A DNA stretch of 64,000 bases. It comes from Sorlinia euscelidii. Its GTDB lineage: Bacteria; Pseudomonadota; Alphaproteobacteria; Acetobacterales; Acetobacteraceae. The notes under the pieces are model-generated. The model was not told the DNA's origin. It saw nothing but the letters and a program-made list of their open reading frames with translations, and searched no databases. Location of the stretch: assembly GCF_036452155.1 (NCBI RefSeq), contig NZ_JAWJZY010000006.1, one strand, 5' to 3'. The number at the start of each line of letters is the position of its first letter. Position 1 is the first letter of the stretch. The position numbers and the translations under genes are program-made. Shown here one piece after another: positions 44,973 to 55,600 of this stretch.

Positions 44973-45078
44973 GTGTTGAGACGGATGTGCATTGTCGTCC
45001 GGGCGTGTCGGCGTTAAACTGCGTTTTTTATTGCTGATTTCAGGTGAAGATCGGGTTGCCCCCGATTTGGGTAGGGTC

Positions 45079-45972
45079 ATGTCCGCACGTAAGATTTTCC
45101 AGGGCTCTTTGGTCGCGTTGCTGACGCCCTTTCAAAAAGATGGGTCTCTGGACCTGCCGGGCCTGACGCGCCACATTGAGTGGCAGATTGAGAACGGCAC
45201 GGAAGGTTTATGCCCCGCCGGCACAACGGGGGAAAGCCCGACCCTGACGCATGATGAGCATGGGCTGGTGGTCGCTCACACGGTCAAAATCGCCGGTGGA
45301 CGGGTGCCGGTCATGGCGGGGGCCGGGTCGAACAGCACGCATGAGGCGGTGGCCATGGCGCGCCATGCCAGGGCTGTTGGCGCGGATGGGCTGCTGGTGG
45401 TGGCGCCCTATTATAATAAGCCGACTCAGGAAGGGCTCTACCGCCATTACATGACCGTGGCGGACGCAACGGATTTACCGCTTTTTGTTTATAATGTCCC
45501 CGGACGGTCCGTTGTGGAAGTTCTGCCGGAGACGCTTAGCCGATTGGCGGGCCATCCCAATATTGTCGGGGTAAAGGACGCAACCGCCAATCTCGTGCGC
45601 CCCTTACAGGTCAAGCGTCTCACGAAAAAAAAATTCACGCAGCTCTCCGGTGAAGATGGAACAGCCTTGGCCTTCCTCGCCAGTGGAGGGGATGGGTGTA
45701 TCAGTGTCACGGCCAATATCGCGCCGCGTCAGTGCGCTCAAATGCACAAGGCATGGCGTGAGGGGCGTGTCGCGGAAGCGATGGATATTCAGCAGAAGTT
45801 AACGCCGGTGCATGATGCGCTTTTCTGCGAGTCGAACCCGGGCCCCTTGAAATATGCGGCGGCGAAGCTCGGCCTTTGCGGGGACACGCTGCGCCTGCCG
45901 CTTCATGACGTCAGCGTGGCATCAGGAAAACTCATTGATGCTGCTTTGGCCGAGGCCGGATTGACGGGGTAG
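45079..45972 (+). CDS. dapA: 4-hydroxy-tetrahydrodipicolinate synthase
   Basis: DapA condenses pyruvate and aspartate semialdehyde in lysine synthesis. I place the start at ATG 45079 (297 residues): earlier frame-open sequence lacks family similarity, and the MSARKIFQGSLVALLTPF beginning is conserved. The Schiff-base lysine lies in VGVKDATANL and the catalytic tyrosine in FVYNVPGRS. It follows pheA after 106 bp and is 3 bp before smpB. Confidence 0.93.
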   Translation: MSARKIFQGSLVALLTPFQKDGSLDLPGLTRHIEWQIENGTEGLCPAGTTGESPTLTHDEHGLVVAHTVKIAGGRVPVMAGAGSNSTHEAVAMARHARAVGADGLLVVAPYYNKPTQEGLYRHYMTVADATDLPLFVYNVPGRSVVEVLPETLSRLAGHPNIVGVKDATANLVRPLQVKRLTKKKFTQLSGEDGTALAFLASGGDGCISVTANIAPRQCAQMHKAWREGRVAEAMDIQQKLTPVHDALFCESNPGPLKYAAAKLGLCGDTLRLPLHDVSVASGKLIDAALAEAGLTG

Positions 45973-45975
45973 AGC

Positions 45976-46470
45976 GTGGCGAGTCCAAAAAAAAAATCAA
46001 CGCTGATCTCTCACGGGATTGCCGCGCAAAACCGCAAGGCACGATTTAATTACACGATTATCGAGACGGTAGAGGCCGGGCTTGTCCTGAAAGGGGCAGA
46101 GGTGAAGAGCCTCCGCCACGGGCGCGCGACCATTACCGAAGCCTATGCGGGAGAACGCGACGGCGAGTTATGGTTGCTGAACGCCTATATCCCTGAATAT
46201 CAGGGCGGCGTTCTTTCCCGATTTGAGACAAAAGCGCCCCGGAAGTTGCTGCTTCATAGAAAGCAGATGGCGCATCTCCTCGGTGCAGTTTCACGCGATG
46301 GTGTGTCTCTTGTGCCGCTGGATATTCACTTCAATAAGCGGGGCGTCGCGAAACTGACTTTGGGTTTAGGGCAGGGCCGGAAGAAAGAGGATAAACGCCA
46401 CGCCATCGCTGAACGCGACTGGCAGCGCGATAAAGCGCGCCTCATGCGGTCCAAAGGTAAGGATTTTTGA
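45976..46470 (+). CDS. smpB: SsrA-binding protein SmpB
   Basis: SmpB works with tmRNA to rescue stalled ribosomes. The 164-residue product has the family core (AQNRKARFNYTIIETVEAGL, GAEVKSLRHGRATI and the C-terminal KGKDF tail). It starts at GTG 45976, 3 bp after dapA. A run of ten A residues near the start is intact, which matters when judging the frame breaks elsewhere. The tmRNA gene is not in the window. Confidence 0.95.
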   Translation: MASPKKKSTLISHGIAAQNRKARFNYTIIETVEAGLVLKGAEVKSLRHGRATITEAYAGERDGELWLLNAYIPEYQGGVLSRFETKAPRKLLLHRKQMAHLLGAVSRDGVSLVPLDIHFNKRGVAKLTLGLGQGRKKEDKRHAIAERDWQRDKARLMRSKGKDF

Positions 46471-46670
46471 GTCGATGCGGTGTTTAACCCCGCAATCACC
46501 AAGCTTCGGATCAGCATCTCTCTCATCGGCTCCCTAAAATAGAGAAGCTGGAGACGCGTGCAAGTTCAAGGCACCGCGTCAAAGCCGCAAGATGATTGAA
46601 CGCTATGGACATGTTTCAGTAAATGGTGACCACCACGGACAACCCTGGGAAAAGATGCGCGGTTGGCGAC

Positions 46671-46701
46671 AAAAAAAAGGCCGATCGATGACCGGCCTTT
46701 T
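46671..46701 (-). terminator. Rho-independent terminator of the cold-shock gene
   Basis: On the minus strand, AAAAGGCCG pairs with CGGCCTTTT around a 9-base loop, followed by four more T residues. It starts 22 bp after the stop of the cold-shock gene. This is a textbook intrinsic terminator. Confidence 0.9.
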
Positions 46702-46723
46702 CTTAAGCAATATTGTCGAAAGT

Positions 46724-47434
46724 TTAACCGGCGTCGATATCAGCAGCTTCAGGGCCTTTGGAGCCTTGAACAACCTTGACATTGACAGCCTGCCCCTCAG
46801 AGAGGAAGTTCAAGCCGGAACGCTCCAGCGCGGAGGCGTGGATGAAGATGTCCTTGCCGCCACTTTCCGGCGTGATGAAGCCGAAACCCTTCGTTGCATT
46901 GTACCATTTGACGGTGCCACGAAGATCCTGAGCGGAGGAAAGGTCCGGCGCTGCACGCGGGGGACGGCCACCGCCGAAACCACCAGCGCCGCCACGGGCA
47001 CCGAAGCCACTGCGGGGGCGCGGGGCCTCAGCCGTGCTTTCATCGACAGAAATCACTTCCGCCACCTGACGACCCTTCGGACCCTGGCCGATCCGTACGG
47101 AGAGAGTCGCACCGGGGGACGCTGCCGAGAAACCAGCATTGGAGAGCGCATTGGCATGGAGGAAGACGTCGCCCGTGCCATCAGCAAGTTCGACAAAGCC
47201 GAAGCCCTTCTCCCCACTGAACCACTTTACCGTGGCGCTGACTTCCGGTCCCGAAGCGACGACTTGAGCGCCGCCGCCTGATGGACGACGATTTTGTGAA
47301 TTGGGGCGGTCCCCATATGACGGAGCGGACATGAAATCATCGTCAAATCCGCCGCGGCGAGGGGAACGGGGGCTGCGGTCGGTTCTGTTACTTCTCAACG
47401 GTCTAATCCCGAGATCTGGGCGCGGTCTCTTCAA
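46724..47434 (-). CDS. Tandem cold-shock-domain protein with RGG-type linker
   Basis: The 236-residue product has two cold-shock domains, about residues 66-131 and 171-235. Each has RNP1 (KGFGFVEL, KGFGFITP) and RNP2 (VFLHAN, IFIHAS). Such double-CSD proteins bind single-stranded RNA and DNA and are common in alphaproteobacteria. The linker (about 138-165) is Gly/Arg-rich (RSGFGARGGAGGFGGGRPPR), and the N-terminus is Arg/Ser-rich. The start is uncertain: TTG 47434, TTG within the Arg-rich segment, or ATG 47332. The 263-bp upstream gap fits the long leader typical of cold-shock genes. Confidence 0.88.
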   Translation of the reverse strand: MKRPRPDLGIRPLRSNRTDRSPRSPRRGGFDDDFMSAPSYGDRPNSQNRRPSGGGAQVVASGPEVSATVKWFSGEKGFGFVELADGTGDVFLHANALSNAGFSAASPGATLSVRIGQGPKGRQVAEVISVDESTAEAPRPRSGFGARGGAGGFGGGRPPRAAPDLSSAQDLRGTVKWYNATKGFGFITPESGGKDIFIHASALERSGLNFLSEGQAVNVKVVQGSKGPEAADIDAG

Positions 47435-47697
47435 TAAAGAGAGCGCTGGTGGCGTAAATCAAAATTTTACTGAGAATCGGTCTGCGACGTGCAGCCTAAA
47501 TCGCACAGGTAAAATTTCTCGACGATACTAGCATGCTTTTGGAAAACCGTGCCACAGGAAAAGGTGTAATAAAATCAGAGGTGTCACAATTTCTGGAAAT
47601 TAAATAAAAATTTATCAGAACAATTCTAAAACACACATCTCTGTGTCAAGAAATTATAAACTTTTACTCTTAACCAATTTTTGCAAGAGGCGGTTCA

Positions 47698-48707
47698 ATG
47701 CTCAAATCCCTCCATGTCGTGCGTCGTGTCGCTCCGTGTGTTCTGGGGGTAGCGTGTGTGGCGCAGGCTGCCGCATCTCCCCCGACGGACGCACGATCAA
47801 TCTGGACGCTTCAGGCTGAGAATGACGCCGTCTCCACCCTGAAAGGCACTTCCGACCAATATTACACCTCCGGCCTGCGGGTAAACTGGACGTCCGGCAC
47901 GGATCAGCTGCCGCGATTTTTCGCCCGCATTAATCGCGCTTTGCTGGGTGACGGGGTGCAAAGGATGAGCGCCGGCGTGCAGCAACTCATCTTCACGCCC
48001 AGCGACACGCAGGCCAACCCCCCGTGGCGGGTGACCGGCCTTATGCCGGTGTGCTGCTCGGCACGCTGAATCTGATCAATGACACGGATCTGTCACGTTC
48101 CGTCGTCGGGATACAGCTTGGCGTTATGGGCCCTGCCGCAGGCGGTAAGCAGGTGCAGAACGGCTTTCACAGCGTGATTGGTGATTCGTCGAACCAGGGT
48201 TGGAATCATCAGTTACGAAATCAGCCCGTCTTTCAGGTTCAGGGCGGACGTATCTGGCGTTTTCCGCTCATCAAGGTGGCGGGTATCGAGACGGATATCC
48301 TGCCTGCCATTTCCGCGGCGATCGGTGATTACCGGATTTACGGCGGTGGGGCTGCGACATTGCGGATCGGGCAGGGGCTGAACAGCGATTTCGGCAATGC
48401 GACGATCGGGCCGGGCCTCGATGGCACGGACGCTTTTGTCAGGACGAAGCCGGTTGCATGGTATGTCTATGGCGGCGTGGAGGGCCAGGCCGTGGCGCTT
48501 GATGCCTCCCTCCAGGGAAATACATTTTACCGATATGGGCCGCACACCAGCAAGAAGTGGGATCAAGGCACCATCCATGCCGGTGTCGCCGTCATGTGGC
48601 GTGGTTTGCGCCTCTCCTACAGTCAGAACTGGCAGACGGCGCAATTCAGGCAGTCGCGCGCGGGCCTCTTCAATTACGGGTCCGTCAAATTATCGTTCAA
48701 GTTTTAG
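47698..48707 (+). CDS. lpxR: LpxR-family lipid A 3'-O-deacylase, frame broken in a C6 run
   Basis: The LpxR (DUF2219) family removes 3'-acyloxyacyl chains from lipid A in the outer membrane. The protein has a signal peptide (about residues 1-26, cleaved after AQA) and the family start WTLQAENDA with a calcium/active-site region YYTSGLRVNWTSG. The second half (GDRPYAGVLLGTLNL onward) is in another frame. One C added at 48018-48023 joins them into 336 residues. The C-terminal residues SVKLSFKF end with Phe, as in outer membrane barrels. It converges on the EAL gene with an 11-bp overlap. A phase-variable switch is possible here, since the enzyme changes the surface. Confidence 0.85.
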
Positions 48708-50343
48708 CTGATTTGCGCGTTTTCAGCGCTTTACGCCGCTGGGGCAATGCCGCCCCCTGCGGCGCCCCCAACAAAAAACCCTGCACCTCCTCATAGCCGT
48801 AAGATGCCAGGAAGGCCATTTGCTGCTCTGTTTCCACGCCTTTCGCACAGCATGTGATGTTAAGACCGCGGGCGAGGTGAACAATATGCTGCAATATCCG
48901 GCTTGAGCGCGGGTCCGTTCCGAGCTTCGTCAAAAACGAACGTGACACCTTGATTTTATCGACCGGGTAAAGGGAGAGACGCTCCAGGGAAGAATAGCCT
49001 GACCCGAAATCATCCAGTGCGATGCAGACGCCCATCGCCCTGATCCGGGCCAACTCCCGATAAACAGCGGCGGAAGGCCCGAAATCCGCTTTTTCCGTCA
49101 GGTCGATCTGAAGGCGGGCAGGGTCAAGTGAGACGTCGGAAAGGATGCGCTCAAGCAGTTTCGACAGGCGCTCCTGATAAAGCCAGGTCGGTGAAATATT
49201 GACGCAGACGGAAAGCGCATCCTGCCAATTGGCAGCAGCGCGGCACGCTTCGCGCAGGCTCCATTCATCCAGGCGCTCAATCAGGCCGGAGATTTCCGCA
49301 CATGGGATGAGCGTCGCGGCGGATACCAGCCCATGTCCGGGGCGGTCCCATCGCAACAGCGCCTCGCGCGAGACGATTTTCATAGAAGAAAGCGACGTTG
49401 TTGGCTGCCACTGAAATGATAATTCTTTCTTCTCAATCGCCGCCAGCAATTCCTGCTCCAGCCGCTGCGGCGCCTGCGCCGGTGTCAGGCTCTCATCGGG
49501 TGGCACATGCGTTTTGCGGCGGCGGTGCCATCCTTTCTTCTCCACTTCCAGATCGGCGATGCGGAGGAGGGACATGGGGTCATGTCCGTGCTCGGGGTAC
49601 GTGGCGACAGCGAAATTCATGTCCGGTGCATATTGGATGTCACCGATCTGAACCGGGCGGGACATGATATTGCGCAATGTGGAGATGTGGAGATCGACGA
49701 CGGTGCGATTATCACCAGGTTGCGTGACGAGAATGAAATTTCCCCCGCCGGAATGCCCGATCAAGGCATAATGCGTGCCGCTTTGTGCAATCCGCGCCGC
49801 TAATTTGTCGATAATCTGGTTGGCGATATCCCAGCCATAAAGCTGATTGATGTGATCGAGACTTCCGAGGGAAACGCGAATGACGGAAAAACTGCGACGG
49901 CGCGGCAGGTGCTTCTCGCCATCCATCTGCTGACGGATAAAATCGAGGCATTCTGACCGTCCCGGCAGGGATTTAACCGAAAGCGTCGGATGCGGCGGGG
50001 CAAAAATCGTTGAAAAATAAGGCAGAATTTTCCTCAACCGGGAAAGTGTTTCTTCCGGCGAAGATTTCAGATGGCCGAACTGCGTTACAACGTACGACTT
50101 GTCATCATACCGCCCGAAGGCTGTCGCCACCCCCGTCTCCGCGATTTCGATATGCGCGTCGTGGTGACGCAAAGCAGGCATGACGCTTTCAACGGAAGGC
50201 AGGTCCACGCGGCCCCGTGCGATGACCCGCACCGGATGTTTTTTATCGTTAAGTGTCAAAAGGACGAGGCGGTCCGCGCCAAGAAGGTGCCGAGACATGT
50301 CCAATATCGACTCTTCGATTCGGTGCGACGGAAGATTCGACAT
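48697..50343 (-). CDS. Degenerate GGDEF-EAL protein, likely c-di-GMP effector
   Basis: This 548-residue protein pairs a degenerate GGDEF domain (about residues 130-275, with GHSGGGNF in place of GGDEF) and an EAL domain (about 295-535). The EAL domain keeps EALLRW, VNIS, DDFGSGYSSL and the lysine of DKIKVSRSF, but the second motif is DLTE instead of ELTE and the catalytic glutamate of the E-G-V-E-T motif is lysine (CCAKGVETEQQ). Phosphodiesterase activity is therefore probably lost or weak, and binding of c-di-GMP or another partner is the likelier role. The N-terminal 120 residues match no domain I recognise. Confidence 0.88.
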   Translation of the reverse strand: MSNLPSHRIEESILDMSRHLLGADRLVLLTLNDKKHPVRVIARGRVDLPSVESVMPALRHHDAHIEIAETGVATAFGRYDDKSYVVTQFGHLKSSPEETLSRLRKILPYFSTIFAPPHPTLSVKSLPGRSECLDFIRQQMDGEKHLPRRRSFSVIRVSLGSLDHINQLYGWDIANQIIDKLAARIAQSGTHYALIGHSGGGNFILVTQPGDNRTVVDLHISTLRNIMSRPVQIGDIQYAPDMNFAVATYPEHGHDPMSLLRIADLEVEKKGWHRRRKTHVPPDESLTPAQAPQRLEQELLAAIEKKELSFQWQPTTSLSSMKIVSREALLRWDRPGHGLVSAATLIPCAEISGLIERLDEWSLREACRAAANWQDALSVCVNISPTWLYQERLSKLLERILSDVSLDPARLQIDLTEKADFGPSAAVYRELARIRAMGVCIALDDFGSGYSSLERLSLYPVDKIKVSRSFLTKLGTDPRSSRILQHIVHLARGLNITCCAKGVETEQQMAFLASYGYEEVQGFLLGAPQGAALPQRRKALKTRKSAKT

Positions 50344-50452
50344 TTTTGAAATCCATCTTTCATCACCGGCATCGCGGCGCGATCAGGCCGAGGCCGTGTA
50401 ATGTGGCGTTAAATGCGCCCAGTTCACCTATCGGGGGACTGTATAACCTATT

Positions 50453-52564
50453 TTAACCAGATGCGAGCAAATCCCAAGGCTGGTCACCATTAAATATGCG
50501 TGTAAGTAACCTGTATTGATCATTGTCATCTGTAACGCCCGATTGTGTTTCACGCCAGTAGGCGTCACTCATTTGACGGGCGATTTCCAATATCTTCTCT
50601 AGCGGGACTCCGTTTAACAGGCGGGGGTCCGGCAGGCCGGTCTGGCGTCGGCCGGCAATATCACCCCCGCCGCGCAATCGATGATCCTCCTCCGCGATGA
50701 GAAAGCCATCTTCCGTCTGTTTTAGCAGGGCAAGGCGTTGCTGGGCATTGAGTGACGTCGCCTTGTCGAAAAGCAGCAGACAATATGACCGCTCATGTCC
50801 CCGCCCGACACGGCCGCGCAATTGGTGCAACTGGGCCAGGCCGAACCGCTCCGCATGCTCAATCACCATGACGGAAGCCTGCGGGACGTCCACGCCAACC
50901 TCGATCACGGTTGTCGCAACGAGGATTTTATATTGCCCCTCCCGAAATTGCTGCAATATCGCCTGGCGCGTCGCACTGTCCTGACGCCCATGCACCAGAG
51001 CGACTTTTCCGGGGAAGAAACGCGCCAGACTTTCATAACGAGCTTCCGCCGCGGCGAGGTCCAGTTTCTCACTTTCCTCGATCAGGGGGCAGACCCAGTA
51101 AATCTGGGCCTGTTCAAGGATTTTGCGCCCGATTGCCTGATAAACCTCGCTTATGGCGCTGAGGAGGTGCAGGGATGTCTGGATGGGCAGGCGTCCCTTC
51201 GGTTTTTCATCAATACGGCTTACCGCAAGCTCTCCCCAACGCGTCAAAAGAAGCGTGCGGGGGATCGGGGTGGCCGTCATGACGAGCATATTGACGTTCT
51301 CGCCCTTATTGCTCAATTTCACGCGCTGGGTGACGCCGAAGCGATGTTGCTCATCAATGACGCAAAGCCCAAGCTTCGCAAACGCCACCCCATCCTGAAA
51401 CAAAGCGTGCGTGCCGATCACAATGCAGGCGGACCCATCGGCGATGGCCGCCAGCGCCTCACGCCGCGCCTTGCCTTTGACATTGCCGGATAAAAAGACG
51501 GTCCTGACCGGTGAGAGGGCGGAAATAGTCGCGAAGTGCTGTCGCGCCAGGAGTTCGGTCGGCGCCATCATCGCAGCCTGCATGTTCGCTTCCACAGCAT
51601 GGAGCATGGCCATCAGCGCAACGATCGTCTTGCCGGACCCGACATCCCCCTGAAGAAGGCGGAGCATCGGGCTTGGCTGCGTCAGATCCGCGGCGATCTC
51701 ACCAATGACGCGTTGCTGGGCGGCTGTCAGCTCATGGCCGAAGCGGCTGAGCGCTTCTTTTTGTAACTCGGCCGTGCCGATCAACGCACTGCCCGTCTGC
51801 TGCCGAAGCCGCACGCGCGTTGCACCCAGCGCGAGCTGGTCATGAAAAAGCCGGTCACAAGCGAGACGCTCCCGCGCGCCACGCTGAAGATCCGGCCATT
51901 CGCTTTCACGTCCTGGCTTGATCACGCGGTCCGGGGCATGGAGGGTGATTAGGGCATCCTTAAAATGCGGCCATTTCTGCGCGCGCAACATCGCCGGGTC
52001 CAGCCATTCCGGGAAAGGGGGGAGGGTGGCGAGCGCGGCGGAGACGGCGCGGCGCATGGTTGAGGTGAACAACCCGGCCGTCAAAGGCCAGACGGGCTCG
52101 ATTGCTGGGATCATATGCCGACGTTCCGCCGGGACGAGGTAATCCGGTTGCGGCATGGTCAGCCGACCATGATAAAGCTCCACGATGCCTGAGACGGCGA
52201 TGGATTGCCCGATGGCAAGGTTGCGGATAAAGGCGGAATTGAAAAAGACGAGGTCAATTTCAGCATTTTCATCCCGCAGAAGGATGTGGGAGGGCTGGCG
52301 CGGACGCGATGATCGCTCAATGCGTGTGACACGGCCGATCACCGTCAATATGTCGCCCCTGAGGCAGGCCGCCGCCGCCTGCCCCAGCGGGACAGGATGG
52401 GCGCGGATTATATAACGGTCCGGCAAGGTCAGGAGGAGATCCATCACGCGATGACCGCCCGCAACTTTCGCCAGCAGGGGCGCCGCGCGGGCCCCGACCC
52501 CTGGTAAGGAGAGGAGCGCGGCGTCAAGGGGCGCAAATATATCTTCGGGTTCTGTCTCGTTCAT
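50453..52564 (-). CDS. recG: ATP-dependent DNA helicase RecG
   Basis: RecG remodels stalled replication forks and Holliday junctions. From the ATG at 52564 the product is 703 residues, the usual length; a longer frame reaches 52660 but the added residues look unrelated. The wedge/OB domain contains GDILTVIGRVTRIERS, Walker A is LLQGDVGSGKT, motif II is VIDEQHRFG, motif III is TATPIPRT and motif VI is HQLRGRVGRG. It is divergent from mfd (125 bp). Confidence 0.94.
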   Translation of the reverse strand: MNETEPEDIFAPLDAALLSLPGVGARAAPLLAKVAGGHRVMDLLLTLPDRYIIRAHPVPLGQAAAACLRGDILTVIGRVTRIERSSRPRQPSHILLRDENAEIDLVFFNSAFIRNLAIGQSIAVSGIVELYHGRLTMPQPDYLVPAERRHMIPAIEPVWPLTAGLFTSTMRRAVSAALATLPPFPEWLDPAMLRAQKWPHFKDALITLHAPDRVIKPGRESEWPDLQRGARERLACDRLFHDQLALGATRVRLRQQTGSALIGTAELQKEALSRFGHELTAAQQRVIGEIAADLTQPSPMLRLLQGDVGSGKTIVALMAMLHAVEANMQAAMMAPTELLARQHFATISALSPVRTVFLSGNVKGKARREALAAIADGSACIVIGTHALFQDGVAFAKLGLCVIDEQHRFGVTQRVKLSNKGENVNMLVMTATPIPRTLLLTRWGELAVSRIDEKPKGRLPIQTSLHLLSAISEVYQAIGRKILEQAQIYWVCPLIEESEKLDLAAAEARYESLARFFPGKVALVHGRQDSATRQAILQQFREGQYKILVATTVIEVGVDVPQASVMVIEHAERFGLAQLHQLRGRVGRGHERSYCLLLFDKATSLNAQQRLALLKQTEDGFLIAEEDHRLRGGGDIAGRRQTGLPDPRLLNGVPLEKILEIARQMSDAYWRETQSGVTDDNDQYRLLTRIFNGDQPWDLLASG

Positions 52565-52689
52565 CCATTCACCTGACGGGCTGACACGACAACCCTCAAC
52601 CGTTATAGGAAAACCCACATGAACAACAAGACGTCTTCCTGAAGGGCGACAGAGTGACATTATAGCGTGTGAGGTAAAAAGGCGTCATC

Positions 52690-55600
52690 GTGGGGCAGAC
52701 AGTTGATTATCCGACCCTCTGGGGTGTGCCGGACTCTTATACCGCGTTTTTTCTGCGCACGCGGTTGAGTGAGCATGCGGGGACGCTCGTGCACATCGCG
52801 CGGGATGACGCGGCGATCGCGGTTATCGGCGATGTATTGAATTACCTTGAACCCGGTCTGGAGATCCTGCGCTTCCCTGCATGGGACTGCCTGCCTTATG
52901 ACCGCGTTTCACCCCACCCGGTGATCATTGCTGAGCGCGCCGATACATTGTCCCGCCTTCTGGATGCGCCGAAGGGGCGACGCGTGGTGCTGACGACGGT
53001 GGCCGCTCTGGTGCAGCGCGTCACCCCGCGTGATGTGTTTCAAGGGCAGACAATGCGGATTTCCGTCGGGGAATCCTGTGATCCGGAAACATTGATCGCC
53101 CTCCTCATCGCGAGTGGCTACAGCCGCACCGACACAGTCAGGGAGCCGGGTGAGTTCGCCAGTCGGGGGGGATCTTCGACCTTTTCCCCCCGTCCGAAGC
53201 CGCGCCCCTGCGTATTGATCTCTTCGGCGATGAAGTTGAGAATATCCGGCGTTTCGACGTCCAATCCCAGATCTCAACGACGCCGGTCAAGATTTTTGAA
53301 TTACGGCCAGTGACGGAATATATGCTGACGCCGGAGACAGTCAGTCGCTTTCGCACCGGGTGGCGGGATGCTTTCGGGCCTTCCTCAGCGCGTGACACGC
53401 TTTATGAGCATATCTCGGAAATGCGTCGCCATCCGGGCATTGAGCATTATCTGCCGCTCTTCTACCCGGAACTTGAGAACATCTTTGATTATATCCCGGA
53501 CGCGGCTGTCAGCGCCGATTATCAGTTTGAGGAAATTCTGCTGAACCGGCTGGAGATGATCAAGGACCATTATGCGGCGCGGCGGGAACTCGCTCATGAG
53601 GGCGAAGCGCTCTATCGCGCCCTGCCACCCCACCGGCTTTATCTCGACCGCGCTCGCTGGGATGCCATGCTCAGCCGCCAGAAATGCATCAAGATCAGCC
53701 CGTTCGCCAAACCGGATGTCGGGGTCGGGCTGGATGCCGGTGCGCGGGCGGGTCTTGTCTTCACCCGTGGAAAAGACCAAACGCGGGAAGGCGTGTTTCA
53801 GGATTTGAAGCGCCAGCTGAAGGATTGGGCGGCGCAGGGGCGACGCGTTTACATCACGGCATGGTCAACCGGGTCCCGCACGCGTATTGCGGCGCTGCTG
53901 GGTGATCATGGCCTCGTTTACGAGAATTTTGACCCATGGGCCGATGCGGCGGGAGTCGCGACCGGCATTATCGGGTTGATTATCCTGGGGCTGGAGCGCG
54001 GCTTCATTGCAGACCGCGTGGTGTTTATCACGGAGCAGGATCTGCTGGGCGGACGTATCGCGCGCCCACCGCGTCGCAAGCGCAAAGCCGATCAGTTTAT
54101 TTCAGAAGCCGCGGAGATCAATGAAGGGGACCTCGTCGTCCATGCGGATTACGGCATCGGGCGCTATGAAGGGTTGGAGACCATCAGTGTCGGGGTGGCG
54201 CCGCATGATTGCTTGCGCCTGCTTTATGATAATGACCAGAAACTCTATCTTCCGGTGGAAAATATTGAATTACTGAGCCGCTTCGGGTCGGAGCAGAATG
54301 GCGTTGCGCTTGACCGTCTCGGCGGGCCTGCCTGGCAGGCCCGTAAAGCGAAGATGAAAGAGCGCATCCGCGATATGGCGGCGGAGCTGATCCGCACGGC
54401 GGCCGGGCGATCCATCCGGGAAGCACCTAATCTGGCCCCGCCGGACGGGCTCTGGAACGAATTCTGCGCGGGTTTCCCGTTTATTGAGACGGATGATCAG
54501 ACGCGGGCCATCAGTGATGTGCTGGAGGATCTCACGTCAGGCAAGCCGATGGACCGCCTCATTTGCGGCGATGTCGGTTTCGGCAAAACGGAGGTCGCGA
54601 TCCGTGCGGCGTTTATCGCGGCCATGTCCGGGGTGCAGGTGGCGGTTGTCGTGCCGACAACCTTGCTGGCGCGTCAGCATTACCGCAGTTTCACGTCACG
54701 ATTTTCCGGCTTTCCCATCCAGATTGCCCAATTATCGCGCCTGGTGAGTGCGGCGGAAGCCACGCGGGTGCGCGATGGTCTCGCGGCGGGCCGGGTGGAT
54801 ATCGTGATCGGCACGCACGCGCTTCTGGCGAAAACGATCAAATTTGCCAATCTCGGCCTGCTGATTATCGATGAGGAACAGCATTTCGGCGTCGCGCATA
54901 AGGAGCGCCTTAAAGCGTTGCGGGAGGATGTTCATGTGCTGACATTATCCGCGACGCCTCTGCCGCGCACCTTACAGCTTGCCCTGACGGGCGTGCGGGA
55001 GATGAGCCTGATTGCGACACCCCCGACAGACCGCCTGGCCGTGCGCACCTTCATCACACCGTTCGACAGTGTGATGATCCGTGAGGCCATACAGCGTGAG
55101 CGCTTTCGTGGCGGGCAGATTTTCTGCGTCGTACCGCGCGTCGAGGATATGGAGCGCATGTCCGAGAGATTGCGCGAGATCGTCCCGGACGCCAAAATTG
55201 TGCAGGCCCATGGCCGCCTTGCCGCGTCAGAACTTGAGCGCGTGATGACGGAATTTTCAGACGGAAAGCACGATATCCTGCTTTCGACCAATATTGTCGA
55301 AAGCGGCCTTGATATGCCGGCCGTGAATACGCTCATTATTCATCGTGCCGACATGTTCGGGCTGGGTCAGCTTTACCAGTTGCGTGGGCGCGTGGGGCGC
55401 GGCAAGCAACGGGGTTATGCTTATCTGACCTGGCCGCAGACGCACCCCCTCAGCCCGGCGGCGGAAAAACGGCTTGAAATCATGCAATCCCTTGACAGTC
55501 TGGGGGCTGGCTTCACCCTGGCCGCGCATGACCTTGACTTGCGCGGCGCTGGTAATTTGCTGGGTGAGGAGCAGTCCGGCCATATCAAAGAGGTGGGTAT

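Noticed and set aside
46592..47281. 229-residue open frame on the plus strand
   Set aside because: It lies opposite the tandem cold-shock gene and its translation matches no family; the cold-shock frame has strong motifs.
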